Assembly: GCF_000941055.1 (NCBI RefSeq)
Contig: NZ_CP007202.1
Location: forward strand, 1,360,001 to 1,424,000
DNA from: Siansivirga zeaxanthinifaciens CC-SAMT-1
Lineage (GTDB): Bacteria; Bacteroidota; Bacteroidia; Flavobacteriales; Flavobacteriaceae
Reading direction: 5' to 3'
DNA: 64,000 bases
Shown: piece by piece, positions 16,662-25,522 of the stretch
Layout of the letters: each line of letters opens with the position of its first letter
Position numbering within the stretch: position 1 is the first letter of the stretch
Notes under the pieces: model-generated
Seen by the model: only the letters and a program-made list of their open reading frames with translations
The model's database searches: none
What the model was told of the DNA's origin: nothing
Program-made: the position numbers and the translations under genes

Positions 16662-17885
16662 ATGCATTTTACACTTCATAAAACAGATATTGCTAAGCAA
16701 TCATCTATAAATATAACAGGTTCTAAAAGCGAATCTAACAGATTATTACTACTGCAAGCTTTGTACCCGCAGTTTTTACTTGAAAATATTTCAAATTCAG
16801 ACGACAGTAATTTAATGACCAATGCATTAATTTCAACGTCTAATGTTATAGATATTCATCATGCCGGTACAGCGATGCGTTTTTTAACTGCATTTTTTTC
16901 TATTCAAGAAGGGCGTGAGGTTACCTTAACTGGTTCTAAACGAATGAAAGAACGTCCTATACAAATTTTAGTAGAGGCGCTTCAGGAGCTTGGTGCAGAT
17001 ATTGCGTATGTTGAAAATGCAGGATATCCGCCAATTAAAATAACGGGAAAAAAAATAACTAAAAACAAAGTATCTTTAAAAGCCAATGTAAGTAGTCAGT
17101 ATATTTCGGCATTACTTTTAATAGCTTCAAAATTAGAAAATGGTTTGCAATTAACCCTCGAAGGAGAGATAACTTCGGTGCCTTATATTAAAATGACCCT
17201 TAGTCTTTTAGAAGAAATTGGCGTGCAAACAGATTTCTTTGGAAACGTAATAACCGTTAAGCCAAATAAAAATGTGTTAGAACCAAAAACGTTGGTGGTA
17301 GAATCAGATTGGTCTTCGGCATCTTATTATTTTAGTTTGTTGGCTATAAGCGATGTAGGGACAGAAATAACCATTTCTTCATACAAAGAGAATTCACTAC
17401 AAGGCGATTCGGTGTTGGTTGATATTTACAAACATTTTGGTGTTTCGTCTACCTTTAGTAATAATCAACTAACTTTAAAAAAGGAGCCTGTAAGGTTACA
17501 ACCTCTTAAATTAGATTTAAAAAACGCTCCAGATATTGCACAAACTATTGCAGTAACCTGTTTTGCTTTGGGTATTTCATGCGATTTAACGGGCTTACAC
17601 ACCCTAAAAATTAAAGAAACCGACAGGTTAGTTGCTTTAAAAACCGAAATAGAAAAATTAGGAGGCGAGGTAGCCATTACCAACGAGTCTCTGCATTTAT
17701 CTCCTGCAAACACAATAAAAGAAAATATATCTATTGCCACCTATAACGACCACCGTATGGCTATGGCTTTTGCACCTTTGGCATTAAAAACATCGCTTAT
17801 TATTGAGGATGCCGCAGTGGTTTCAAAATCGTATCCAACCTTTTGGGACGATCTAGAATCTATCGGATTTAAAATAACTAAATAA
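16662..17885 (+). CDS. aroA: 3-phosphoshikimate 1-carboxyvinyltransferase (EPSP synthase)
   Basis: Joins shikimate 3-phosphate and phosphoenolpyruvate in the shikimate pathway, upstream of the pheA operon products. The 407 residues contain KSESNR near 23-28, AGTAMRF (variant of the NAGTAxR motif), RMKERPI, the substrate loop KETDRL and YNDHRMAMA near the C-terminus, so the active site looks complete. It is slightly shorter than the E. coli enzyme (427), as usual in this phylum. The gene is 36 bp after the MazG-like gene. Confidence 0.96.
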   Translation: MHFTLHKTDIAKQSSINITGSKSESNRLLLLQALYPQFLLENISNSDDSNLMTNALISTSNVIDIHHAGTAMRFLTAFFSIQEGREVTLTGSKRMKERPIQILVEALQELGADIAYVENAGYPPIKITGKKITKNKVSLKANVSSQYISALLLIASKLENGLQLTLEGEITSVPYIKMTLSLLEEIGVQTDFFGNVITVKPNKNVLEPKTLVVESDWSSASYYFSLLAISDVGTEITISSYKENSLQGDSVLVDIYKHFGVSSTFSNNQLTLKKEPVRLQPLKLDLKNAPDIAQTIAVTCFALGISCDLTGLHTLKIKETDRLVALKTEIEKLGGEVAITNESLHLSPANTIKENISIATYNDHRMAMAFAPLALKTSLIIEDAAVVSKSYPTFWDDLESIGFKITK

Positions 17886-17900
17886 TAATCATTCATTTAC

Positions 17901-17932
17901 TTGACAAGGCCTACTTTCAGATTGTATATTTG
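17901..17932 (+). promoter_or_regulatory. Putative promoter of queA
   Basis: TTGACA at 17901 and TATATTTG at 17925-17932, the latter a full match to TANNTTTG, with 21 bp between TTG and the -7 box. One of the best promoter candidates in the window. Confidence 0.55.
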
Positions 17933-17946
17933 CAGCCTTTGTAACA

Positions 17947-17965
17947 GAAAATGAAACTCATTTTC
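17947..17965 (+). other. Hairpin in the queA 5' leader
   Basis: GAAAATGA (17947-17954) and TCATTTTC (17958-17965) form an 8-bp perfect stem with a three-base loop between the predicted transcription start and the queA ATG at 17989. No riboswitch family was recognised in it. Confidence 0.3.
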
Positions 17966-17988
17966 ATTTAAATAAAAACGTTTTATTT

Positions 17989-19038
17989 ATGAAATTATCT
18001 AACTTTGGTTTTAACCTGCCAGAAGAATTATTAGCTGAATACCCAGCAGAGAACAGAGATGAATCCCGTTTAATGGTTTTAGACAGAAAAAAACAAACCA
18101 TCGAACACAGAATGTTTAAAGATATTGTAGAATATTTTGATGAAGACGATGTTTTAATTCTTAACAATACCAAAGTATTTCCAGCAAGATTATACGGAAA
18201 CAAAGAAAAAACCGGAGCAAGAATCGAAGTATTTTTATTAAGAGAATTAAACCAAGAACAACGTTTATGGGATGTATTGGTAGATCCAGCTCGTAAAATA
18301 AGAATTGGAAATAAATTATACTTTGGAGACGACGATACCTTAGTTGCTGAAGTTATAGACAACACAACCTCAAGAGGGCGTACACTACGTTTCTTATACG
18401 ATGGTTCATACACCGAGTTCCGTAAAAAATTAACCGAACTTGGCGAAACACCACTTCCAAAATACATAAAACGCGAAGTACAACCAGAAGACGAAGAGCG
18501 TTACCAAACTATTTATGCAAAAAACGAAGGTGCTGTAGCAGCTCCAACCGCAGGTTTACACTTTTCTAAACACGTGCTTAAACGTTTAGAAATTAAAGGC
18601 GTAAAATTTGCCGAAGTAACTCTCCACGTAGGTTTAGGAACCTTCAATCCAGTTGAGGTAGAAGATTTATCTAAACATAAAATGGATAGCGAAGAGCTTA
18701 AAATTGACGAAAAAGCTGTAGAAATAGTAAACGCTGGTATTAAAAACAAAAAACGTGTTTGTGCTGTGGGTACAACCGCAATGCGCGCTATCGAAAGTTC
18801 GGTATCATCAAACGGGCAACTAAACGAAATCGAAGGGTGGACAAACAAATTCATTTTCCCACCATACGATTTTAGTATCGCAAACTGCATGATTACTAAC
18901 TTCCACACGCCAAAATCGACCCTTTTAATGATGGTTTCTGCCTTTGCAGGTCACGATTTCATTAAAAAAGCATACGAAGAGGCCGTAAAAGAAAAATACA
19001 AATTTTACAGTTATGGCGACGCCATGCTAATTTTATAA
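17989..19038 (+). CDS. queA: S-adenosylmethionine:tRNA ribosyltransferase-isomerase
   Basis: Adds the ribosyl part of AdoMet to preQ1 in tRNA, making epoxyqueuosine. The 349-residue protein has the family's usual length and motifs: [20 protein letters not shown] near the start, [31 protein letters not shown] and [13 protein letters not shown]. Single gene with its own promoter and a terminator directly behind it. Confidence 0.97.
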   Translation: MKLSNFGFNLPEELLAEYPAENRDESRLMVLDRKKQTIEHRMFKDIVEYFDEDDVLILNNTKVFPARLYGNKEKTGARIEVFLLRELNQEQRLWDVLVDPARKIRIGNKLYFGDDDTLVAEVIDNTTSRGRTLRFLYDGSYTEFRKKLTELGETPLPKYIKREVQPEDEERYQTIYAKNEGAVAAPTAGLHFSKHVLKRLEIKGVKFAEVTLHVGLGTFNPVEVEDLSKHKMDSEELKIDEKAVEIVNAGIKNKKRVCAVGTTAMRAIESSVSSNGQLNEIEGWTNKFIFPPYDFSIANCMITNFHTPKSTLLMMVSAFAGHDFIKKAYEEAVKEKYKFYSYGDAMLIL

Positions 19039-19043
19039 AACTT

Positions 19044-19071
19044 AAAAAGCCTTGTTAATTCAAGGCTTTTT
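19044..19071. terminator. Terminator after queA
   Basis: AAAAAGCCTTG (19044-19054) pairs with CAAGGCTTTTT (19061-19071) around TTAATT, with T-run and A-run flanks, so it can work in both directions. Confidence 0.9.
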
Positions 19072-19117
19072 CATTTATGGTACGTTTAAAACACGTCGTT
19101 TTATATTAAATTTTTTG

Positions 19118-19210
19118 TTTTGGGCATTACCCTATCGGGTCGCGTTTTTCGCTATATCTTTTTTCTCGTACCTCAAAAAAAGGATGCCGCTGCAACCGCT
19201 AATGCAAATA
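19118..19210 (-). repeat. Dispersed structured repeat, copy B
   Basis: Inverted copy of the element at 562-655. Read on the minus strand it shows GCATTAGC (19205-19198), TTGCAG, GAGGTACGAG, CGCGACCC and GGTAATGCCC (19131-19122) in the same order. The terminal stem GCATTA/TAATGC is kept by a compensatory G-C to A-T change. The middle differs: here T-run and A-run flank the core and can pair, giving a hairpin with GAGGTACGAG in the loop. It lies between the queA terminator and the rlmN promoter. Confidence 0.75.
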
Positions 19211-19264
19211 CCAACATCAAGTTAAATTCATCAATCAAAAATGGTTAATAGTTAATCGTTTGCT

Positions 19265-19272
19265 TATTTTTG
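19265..19272 (+). promoter_or_regulatory. Putative -7 element of rlmN
   Basis: TATTTTTG, a full TANNTTTG match, 8 bp before the ATG at 19281. It overlaps an upstream TTG codon and so supports the ATG as the real start. No clear -33 box. Confidence 0.4.
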
Positions 19273-19280
19273 CAATACTT

Positions 19281-20321
19281 ATGGCAGAGAATAAAAAAGA
19301 TATTCGCGCCTTAACTAAAGATCAGTTAAGAGCATTTTTTCAATCACAAGGCGATAAAGCCTTTCGAGGGAATCAAGTTTACGAATGGCTATGGCAAAAA
19401 GCAGCTCATAGCTTCGACGATATGACAAACCTATCGAAAGAAACCCGCCAAATGCTTGAAGACCATTTTGTAATAAACCATATAAAGGTCGATGCCATGC
19501 AGCGCAGTAGCGATGGCACGGTCAAGAATGCCGTGAAATTACACGATGGCTTAATAGTCGAGTCTGTATTAATTCCAACAGCCACCCGTTCTACGGCTTG
19601 TGTTTCCAGTCAGGTTGGTTGTAGTCTCGATTGTCGTTTTTGTGCCACAGCACGTTTAAAACGTATGCGAAATTTAAATCCAGACGAAATTTACGACCAG
19701 GTAGTTGCCATCGATAACGAAAGCAGATTGTACTTTAACCGTCCGCTTAGCAATATCGTTTTTATGGGAATGGGCGAGCCTTTAATGAATTATAAGAATG
19801 TTATAAAAGCCATCGATAAAATTACTTCAGATGAAGGCTTGGGGATGTCGCCAAAGCGCATTACGGTTTCAACATCGGGTGTACCAAAAATGATAAAAAA
19901 AATGGCAGACGATGAAGTTAAATTTAATTTAGCCGTATCCTTACATTCTGCCATAGACGAGGTGCGAACACAAATAATGCCATTTAATGAAACCTTCCCA
20001 TTAGCCGATCTTAGAGAAGCCCTAGAATATTGGTACGCCAAAACCAAACGTAAAATTAGTTACGAATATGTTGTTTGGAAAGGTATTAACGACCAACAAA
20101 AAGATATAGATGCTTTTGTTAAGTTTTGTAAATATGTGCCTTGTAAAGTAAATATTATTGAATACAATCCTATAGACGACGGAGAATTTCAACAGGCATC
20201 GAACGAGGCTTTAGAAAATTATATTACTAATTTAGAGCAAAATAGAATTGTAGTAAATGTACGCCGAAGTCGAGGTAAAGATATAGATGCCGCTTGTGGG
20301 CAATTGGCTAATAAAAGTTAA
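19281..20321 (+). CDS. rlmN: 23S rRNA (adenine(2503)-C2)-methyltransferase / tRNA A37 methylase
   Basis: Radical-SAM methylase of A2503 in 23S rRNA and A37 in some tRNAs. The 346-residue protein carries the iron-sulfur motif as C114, C118 and C121 (GCSLDCRFC), and the C-terminal catalytic Cys C339 in AACGQL needed for methyl transfer through a Cys intermediate. An in-frame TTG at 19260 would add 7 residues, but it overlaps the predicted -7 box, so ATG at 19281 is chosen. The polyprenyl synthase gene follows by 8 bp. Confidence 0.96.
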   Translation: MAENKKDIRALTKDQLRAFFQSQGDKAFRGNQVYEWLWQKAAHSFDDMTNLSKETRQMLEDHFVINHIKVDAMQRSSDGTVKNAVKLHDGLIVESVLIPTATRSTACVSSQVGCSLDCRFCATARLKRMRNLNPDEIYDQVVAIDNESRLYFNRPLSNIVFMGMGEPLMNYKNVIKAIDKITSDEGLGMSPKRITVSTSGVPKMIKKMADDEVKFNLAVSLHSAIDEVRTQIMPFNETFPLADLREALEYWYAKTKRKISYEYVVWKGINDQQKDIDAFVKFCKYVPCKVNIIEYNPIDDGEFQQASNEALENYITNLEQNRIVVNVRRSRGKDIDAACGQLANKS

Positions 20322-20329
20322 GTAAATCT

Positions 20330-21307
20330 GTGAAAATAGTAGAACAAATAAAGCAGCCTATAGCTTATGAAATGGAACTTTTCGAACAAAAGTTCTTATT
20401 ATCCATGTCTAGTAAAGTAGCGTTACTAAACAGAATTACAACCTACATTGTAAATCGAAAAGGAAAACAAATGCGACCTATGTTTGTTTTTCTGGTTTCT
20501 AAAATGGTATCGCATGGTGAAGTTAGCGAACGCACCTACAGAGGTGCTTCGGTCATTGAGTTAATACATACCGCTACCTTAGTGCACGATGATGTGGTTG
20601 ATGATAGCAATCGCAGACGCGGTTTCTTCTCTGTTAATGCACTGTGGAAAAATAAAATAGCCGTTTTAATTGGCGATTTTTTACTTTCAAAAGGCCTGCT
20701 TTTAAGCATTGATAATAACGATTTCGATTTGCTTAAAATTATCTCAATTGCCGTTCGGGAAATGAGTGAAGGCGAATTACTGCAAATAGAAAAAGCCAGA
20801 AAATTAGATATTACAGAAGCTATATATTACGAAATTATTAGGCAAAAAACAGCCACTTTAATAGCTGCATGTTGTAGTTTGGGTGCTGCATCGGTAAAAC
20901 CAGAATCGGAACATGTTGAGGTTATGAGAAAATTTGGCGAGCTTATAGGGATGGCTTTTCAAGTTAAAGATGATTTATTCGATTATAGTGACGACCAAAT
21001 AGGTAAGCCAACAGGCATCGATATTAAAGAACAAAAAATGACACTCCCTTTAATTTACGTGCTTAACAAAGCGAGTAAAGAAGATAAAAAATGGTTAATT
21101 AACTCCATTAAAAATCATAATAAAGACACCAAACGTGTTAAGCAGGTTATAGACTATGTGAAAATCAATGGTGGTTTAGACTATGCCATTTTAAAAATGA
21201 AAGAGTTTCAATTAGAAGCCATTAAAATACTTGATAAATATCCCGAATCGGACTATAAAAATTCACTAAAACTTATGGTGGATTATGTTATAGATAGGAA
21301 GAAATAA
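20330..21307 (+). CDS. Polyprenyl diphosphate synthase (long-chain, isoprenoid quinone side chain)
   Basis: Trans-prenyltransferase of 325 residues. Two Asp-rich motifs are visible: first HDDVVDDSNRRRG, second KDDLFDYSDD. GKQMRPMFV near residue 45 binds isopentenyl diphosphate. It likely makes the octa- or hexaprenyl chain of menaquinone, by general knowledge of this family; the chain length cannot be read here. Start codon GTG at 20330, 8 bp after rlmN, with no ATG nearby. It converges on the transglutaminase gene with no hairpin between them. Confidence 0.9.
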   Translation: MKIVEQIKQPIAYEMELFEQKFLLSMSSKVALLNRITTYIVNRKGKQMRPMFVFLVSKMVSHGEVSERTYRGASVIELIHTATLVHDDVVDDSNRRRGFFSVNALWKNKIAVLIGDFLLSKGLLLSIDNNDFDLLKIISIAVREMSEGELLQIEKARKLDITEAIYYEIIRQKTATLIAACCSLGAASVKPESEHVEVMRKFGELIGMAFQVKDDLFDYSDDQIGKPTGIDIKEQKMTLPLIYVLNKASKEDKKWLINSIKNHNKDTKRVKQVIDYVKINGGLDYAILKMKEFQLEAIKILDKYPESDYKNSLKLMVDYVIDRKK

Positions 21308-21323
21308 TATCAAATAAATTATA

Positions 21324-22274
21324 TTATTGTTGCTGCTGTTGCTGTTGTATACGTTCTAGGTTGTGCTTAAAACTATTATTTTTTATCGACGACACAGGCG
21401 TTTCTGGTAATTTTACTACATCTGTTTGTTTTGTAGTGCTTACTTCTACAAGTACATATAAATCGGCATCTACTTTTCCTTTAAACACACCTTTAACCGG
21501 TGCACAATCAGAATAATCTCTTCCAACCGCTAAGCGCACATGGTTTTCGTTGGCAAATGTGTTATTTGTAGGATCAAAACCAAACCATCCATAAGAAGGA
21601 ATATAGGCTTCAAGCCAAGCGTGAGTTGCGCCTTCACCACGTGTGTTATTATCGTTTGTACAAATGTAACCACTAACATATCTTGCAGGAATACCACACA
21701 TACGTACAATTTTTAGCATTATGGTGGTTATGTCTTGACAAACGCCTGCTTTTAATGCCCAAGCCTCGTCTATAGATGTGTCTACCTTCGTAACCCCTTT
21801 TGTATATTTTATTGTATTATAAACGAAAGCGCAAAGCTCTGTAGTTACTTGAAAAGGGGTTTTTTCAGTAATGTTTAAATCTTCAATAACTTTTAAAAAA
21901 TCAGGGGTTCCAGTAAACGATTTGTGGGATAAAAAATCTACAAAATCGCCATCATATTTTAAAGATTTTAAGGCCTCCCACTGCGTTGCAGGGTCTAAAG
22001 TATCAATAGGATAAGGTCTGGGAGTTGTATTTACTTCAATATTAGATTCAATATAAAGTTCTTTTATGGGTTCGGTAAGCATAAAGGTGCCTACGATGTT
22101 TTTATAAAAATCGGTATAGGTTTCAACAAAAGCATTATTTGTAACAATTAAATAATGCGAAGTAACCGATTGATAGGCATCATTTATAGGATGAAGTCTA
22201 ATTAAATTAGCACCATCTATAACCGGATTATCGTAAGTGTATTTCGTAATATGTTTAATATAAAAAGTTCCCAT
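21324..22274 (-). CDS. Transglutaminase-like cysteine peptidase with poly-Gln tail
   Basis: 316 residues: an N-terminal beta domain of the bacterial transglutaminase N type (1 to about 90), then the core with the catalytic triad C179 (AGVCQD), H218 (GATHAW) and D234 (GFDPTNN). The protein ends in seven consecutive Gln encoded by a CAA/CAG run. It has no signal peptide, so it is cytoplasmic. Last gene of a three-gene unit with the alpha-E protein and the ATP-grasp enzyme. From comparative-genomics literature on such trios, a peptide-bond or isopeptide tagging and hydrolysis role has been proposed; the real substrate is unknown. Confidence 0.9.
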   Translation of the reverse strand: MGTFYIKHITKYTYDNPVIDGANLIRLHPINDAYQSVTSHYLIVTNNAFVETYTDFYKNIVGTFMLTEPIKELYIESNIEVNTTPRPYPIDTLDPATQWEALKSLKYDGDFVDFLSHKSFTGTPDFLKVIEDLNITEKTPFQVTTELCAFVYNTIKYTKGVTKVDTSIDEAWALKAGVCQDITTIMLKIVRMCGIPARYVSGYICTNDNNTRGEGATHAWLEAYIPSYGWFGFDPTNNTFANENHVRLAVGRDYSDCAPVKGVFKGKVDADLYVLVEVSTTKQTDVVKLPETPVSSIKNNSFKHNLERIQQQQQQQ

Positions 22275-22287
22275 AAGTAATTTTAAA

Positions 22288-23214
22288 TCAATTAATTTGA
22301 GATAAGTAAACAGAGTTAATATTCATTGAAATGTTTCTTATGTCTTCTTTGATGCCTTCTATAAAGTTATTCAGACCTTGATTGTTTATGTTATCAATGG
22401 TTGTGTATTTTATGGTGCTTTCCAGTTTTCCAAGCAAGAAATCTAGATTATTTTTCTCTAACTCGTTCGAATCAATTAATTGGTGTATAAGTCTGTTTAG
22501 TTTATTTACACAATAATATACAGATCGAGGAAACAATTTATCCTGAAAAACCATTTGAATAATATGTTCTTCATTAAAGGTGGATTTATGAGTTTTTAGA
22601 TATAATTGATACCCTCCAATAGATAGAAGCAAATTTTTCCAGTAAAAACCTTTTTCTAAACTATCGGAAGTATTGGCTATTTCCTGAAGTTTTAGTGCTG
22701 TAAAATCTGAAATTTGAATCACACGTTCTAAGAATTTGCCAACATTCATAAAGTAATACGATGGTCCTCTTTCTTGAGTGATATCGGAAGTGCCGTAATA
22801 CACTAAATGGTGTTTTCTTAATTCTTCCAAAAAGTGTATAGGATCTTCTTCTCTAAGTCTGCGTGGTAAATCTTTATCTGTAATGTATAAATAATAATTA
22901 TTTACACACAGCCAGGTTTCTCTAGAGATATGTTCTTGCACACTTCGGGCATTTTCTCTGGCTCTTGTTACAATATTTAGAAGCGAGTTAGAATTGCCTA
23001 GGTTAAAAACCATATAATCTATACATTCTATAGCATCTTCTGTTTCAAATTCATTTTCAGATGATGAAAAGTTTTTAATTATTGGCGTCCATGAAAATAA
23101 TTCTGGCGAGTCTTGATTGGCATAAAAATTTATTTTTAATAAACTTAAAATACCATTACCACGCTCCATGTATCTACTCAACCAAATAAGATTATTTGCT
23201 ACTCTACTTAACAT
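22288..23214 (-). CDS. Alpha-E domain protein
   Basis: 308 residues, predicted all-helical. Its start (MLSRVANNLIWLSRYMERG) is the hallmark of the alpha-E family. It is found next to a circularly permuted ATP-grasp gene and a transglutaminase, as here, with gaps of 17 and 13 bp. No catalytic motif is known to me; it may be the acceptor, scaffold or regulator of the ATP-grasp enzyme. Confidence 0.92.
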   Translation of the reverse strand: MLSRVANNLIWLSRYMERGNGILSLLKINFYANQDSPELFSWTPIIKNFSSSENEFETEDAIECIDYMVFNLGNSNSLLNIVTRARENARSVQEHISRETWLCVNNYYLYITDKDLPRRLREEDPIHFLEELRKHHLVYYGTSDITQERGPSYYFMNVGKFLERVIQISDFTALKLQEIANTSDSLEKGFYWKNLLLSIGGYQLYLKTHKSTFNEEHIIQMVFQDKLFPRSVYYCVNKLNRLIHQLIDSNELEKNNLDFLLGKLESTIKYTTIDNINNQGLNNFIEGIKEDIRNISMNINSVYLSQIN

Positions 23215-23231
23215 ATATTTATTTTTTCAAA

Positions 23232-24674
23232 TTATTTTAAAACCCAAGTGTCTTTACTGCCACCACCTTGAGAACTATTTACAACCAACGAGCCTTTTTT
23301 AAGCGCTACCCTTGTTAAACCTCCAGGGCATATGTCAATACCATCTTTCCCCATAAGGGCAAACGGACGTAAATCGATACAGCGAGGTGTAAGTTTACCA
23401 TCTATAAAACAAGGTGCTGTGGATAGTCTTAATATAGGTTGCGCAATAAAGTTATCTGGTTTTTTTGCAACATTTTCTAGATAATCTTTAATCTCCTCAT
23501 CGGAAGCTTCATGACCCATTAACATGCCATAACCACCACTACCATCGGTTTTTTTAATAACCATGTCTTTAATGTTTTTGGTAACATACTCAAGTTCGTC
23601 TGGTCTTCCTAATTGATAGGTTTCAATATTTTTTAAAATAGGTTCTTCGTCTAAATAATATTTAATCATGTCTGGAACATAAATATATATTGCTTTGTCA
23701 TCGGCAATTCCGGTACCCGGTGCATTAACAATATTTACGTTTCCTTTGCGGTAAGCCGACATGATTCCCGCCACACCTAAAACACTGGCAGCATTAAACT
23801 CTAACGGGTCTAAAAAGTCGTCGTCGACACGTCTGTAAATAACATCAACTTGTTTTAAACCATTGGTTGTTTTCATGTAAACAAAATGATTTTTCACTAC
23901 CAAGTCGCTACCTTCTACCAATTCGATACCCATGAGTCGCGCTAAAGTAGTATGCTCGTAGTAGGCAGAATTATAAATACCAGGTGTTAAAAGAACCACG
24001 TTTGGATCGGCAATGTTAGAAAGCTCTTTGAGCTTTTTGTACAGCATGTTTGGGTAGTTAGATACCGATCTCACACCATTTTCAGGTAAAATCCCAGGAA
24101 ATAACCTTTTGGATATTTCTCGGTTTTCTAGCATATAACTCACACCAGAGGGAGTTCTTAAATTATCTTCCAGAACATAAAATTCACCATCGTTATTACG
24201 AATTAAATCGACACCCGATATGTGAACATATACATCATGCGGTACTTTTACGCCTTTCATTTCACGTAAAAAGTTTGGGCAGGAGTAAATTAATTCGCCA
24301 GGAATAATACCGTCTTTTATAATAAATTGTTCGTTATAAATATCTTTTATAAAAAGATTTAAAGCTTTAAGTCGTTGCTTTATTCCGCGCTCTATTTTGT
24401 CCCATTCAGATGCAGTAATAACTCTAGGTACAATATCGAAAGGGAAAATTTTCTCAATACCTTCATTATCGTTATAAACGGTAAAGGTTACACCTTGACT
24501 CATGAATAACTGTTTCGATAAGTCTTCTTTTTTAGAGAGTTTTTCTACTGATGAATTTTTTAGATACTCAATAAATCTTTGGTATTGAGGTCTAAACTCT
24601 GCATTTTCATTGTACATTTCATCCCACGTGTAATTGAGTTTGTCGTAAGAAGAAAAAAGATTATTGTTAGCCAT
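23232..24674 (-). CDS. Circularly permuted ATP-grasp type 2 protein
   Basis: 480-residue predicted ATP-dependent ligase, cytoplasmic. Recognisable pieces are the long conserved N-terminal region with DLIRNNDGEFYVLEDNLRTP (ATP-grasp DNxRxPSG type), LLTPGIYNSAYYEH, the GVADDK-like GTGIADDKAIYIYV, and KKTDGSGGYGML, where Lys and the Gly-rich loop bind ATP. It probably forms an amide or peptide bond, possibly glutathionylspermidine-synthase-like by fold. First gene of the trio; a 272-bp AT-rich divergent spacer separates it from the sigma factor gene. Confidence 0.92.
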   Translation of the reverse strand: MANNNLFSSYDKLNYTWDEMYNENAEFRPQYQRFIEYLKNSSVEKLSKKEDLSKQLFMSQGVTFTVYNDNEGIEKIFPFDIVPRVITASEWDKIERGIKQRLKALNLFIKDIYNEQFIIKDGIIPGELIYSCPNFLREMKGVKVPHDVYVHISGVDLIRNNDGEFYVLEDNLRTPSGVSYMLENREISKRLFPGILPENGVRSVSNYPNMLYKKLKELSNIADPNVVLLTPGIYNSAYYEHTTLARLMGIELVEGSDLVVKNHFVYMKTTNGLKQVDVIYRRVDDDFLDPLEFNAASVLGVAGIMSAYRKGNVNIVNAPGTGIADDKAIYIYVPDMIKYYLDEEPILKNIETYQLGRPDELEYVTKNIKDMVIKKTDGSGGYGMLMGHEASDEEIKDYLENVAKKPDNFIAQPILRLSTAPCFIDGKLTPRCIDLRPFALMGKDGIDICPGGLTRVALKKGSLVVNSSQGGGSKDTWVLK

Positions 24675-24767
24675 AAATTATTAAGTATGTAACCAAATGT
24701 AATGATTTGTTGAAAAATAATTAAAGAAATATACTATTATATGTATTAAAAACAGTGATAATTCGTA

Positions 24768-24798
24768 TTTGTTAAAAAAAATTCTAAATTTTAACAAA
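24768..24798. other. AT-rich inverted repeat between the ATP-grasp trio and the sigma gene
   Basis: TTTGTTAAAA (24768-24777) and TTTTAACAAA (24789-24798), perfect 10-bp arms with an 11-nt spacer, in the middle of the divergent intergenic region. Could be an operator. It has no GC pairs beyond two, so it is a poor terminator. Confidence 0.35.
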
Positions 24799-24900
24799 CA
24801 ATAAAAAAAATAAAGTTTTAATTATACATAAAACAATTTGTTCTTTTAAGGTACTAAATATTGCTCATAAAAATAAATGTAAATAAAATAATAATCTTCA

Positions 24901-24927
24901 GGCAACCATTTGCATCAAAATTGCGTC
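24901..24927 (+). promoter_or_regulatory. Putative ECF-type promoter upstream of the sigma gene
   Basis: GGCAACC (24901-24907), 16 bp, then CGTC (24924-24927) followed by TTG, 19 bp before the ATG. This AACC...CGTC layout with a 16-bp spacer is the form expected for ECF sigma promoters and differs from TANNTTTG promoters elsewhere in the window, suggesting autoregulation. Confidence 0.5.
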
Positions 24928-24946
24928 TTGTTAAATAGAAGGCAAA

Positions 24947-25522
24947 ATGAAATCAATATTGAAAGTAATACAACTCCATAAAGACGAAGCATCGCTTATA
25001 AAGGGCGCGATAAAAAATAACAGGGATTCGCAGCGCATTTTATTCGATTTGTATGCTCCAAAAATGTTAAGCGTTTGCAGGTACTACATAAAAGACATTC
25101 AATTTGCAGAAGAAGTTATGTTGAATGGTTTTTTTAAAGTGTTTTCAAATTTAAAAAATTTTAAAGCCGAAGGTAGTTTTGAAGGGTGGATACGTCGCAT
25201 TATGGTTCGCGAATCTATATCGTATTTAAGACAAAAAAAGTCTATTGAATTTGCATTAGACGTTATCGATTACAAAAACGATTTCACCAATAATATTCAA
25301 ACGGAAATTGAATTAGCAGAAATTCAACAATTAATCGATGATTTGCCAGAAGGTTATAAAATAGTATTTGTTATGTATGCGATTGAAGGGTATAAGCATC
25401 ATGAAATTGCAGAAATTTTGAATATTTCAGAGAGTACTTCAAAATCACAATTATTTAAAGCTAAAAAACAGCTTCAAGAAAAAATTATTAATAGAAACAA
25501 GCCAGGTTATGGAATCAAATAA
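24947..25522 (+). CDS. ECF-family RNA polymerase sigma factor
   Basis: 191 residues with only regions 2 and 4. Region 2: DLYAPKMLSVCRYYIKD, then AEEVMLNGFFKVF and GWIRRIMVRES. Region 4: LPEGYKIVFVMYAIEGYKHHEIAEIL with the helix-turn-helix ending in STSKSQLFKAKKQLQ. It would direct RNA polymerase to an envelope-stress-like regulon. Its gene overlaps the following membrane protein gene by 14 bp, the usual sigma/anti-sigma coupling, and it has a candidate own promoter. Confidence 0.93.
   Translation: MKSILKVIQLHKDEASLIKGAIKNNRDSQRILFDLYAPKMLSVCRYYIKDIQFAEEVMLNGFFKVFSNLKNFKAEGSFEGWIRRIMVRESISYLRQKKSIEFALDVIDYKNDFTNNIQTEIELAEIQQLIDDLPEGYKIVFVMYAIEGYKHHEIAEILNISESTSKSQLFKAKKQLQEKIINRNKPGYGIK

Noticed and set aside
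17925..17990. preQ1 riboswitch upstream of queA
   Set aside because: Only a short AT-rich 8-bp hairpin is present, with no C-rich loop/A-rich tail pseudoknot pattern; preQ1 switches usually precede synthesis or transport genes.
21327..21350. CAG/CAA run as a microsatellite or CRISPR-like repeat
   Set aside because: It encodes the poly-Gln tail in frame, has no spacers and is too short for an array.
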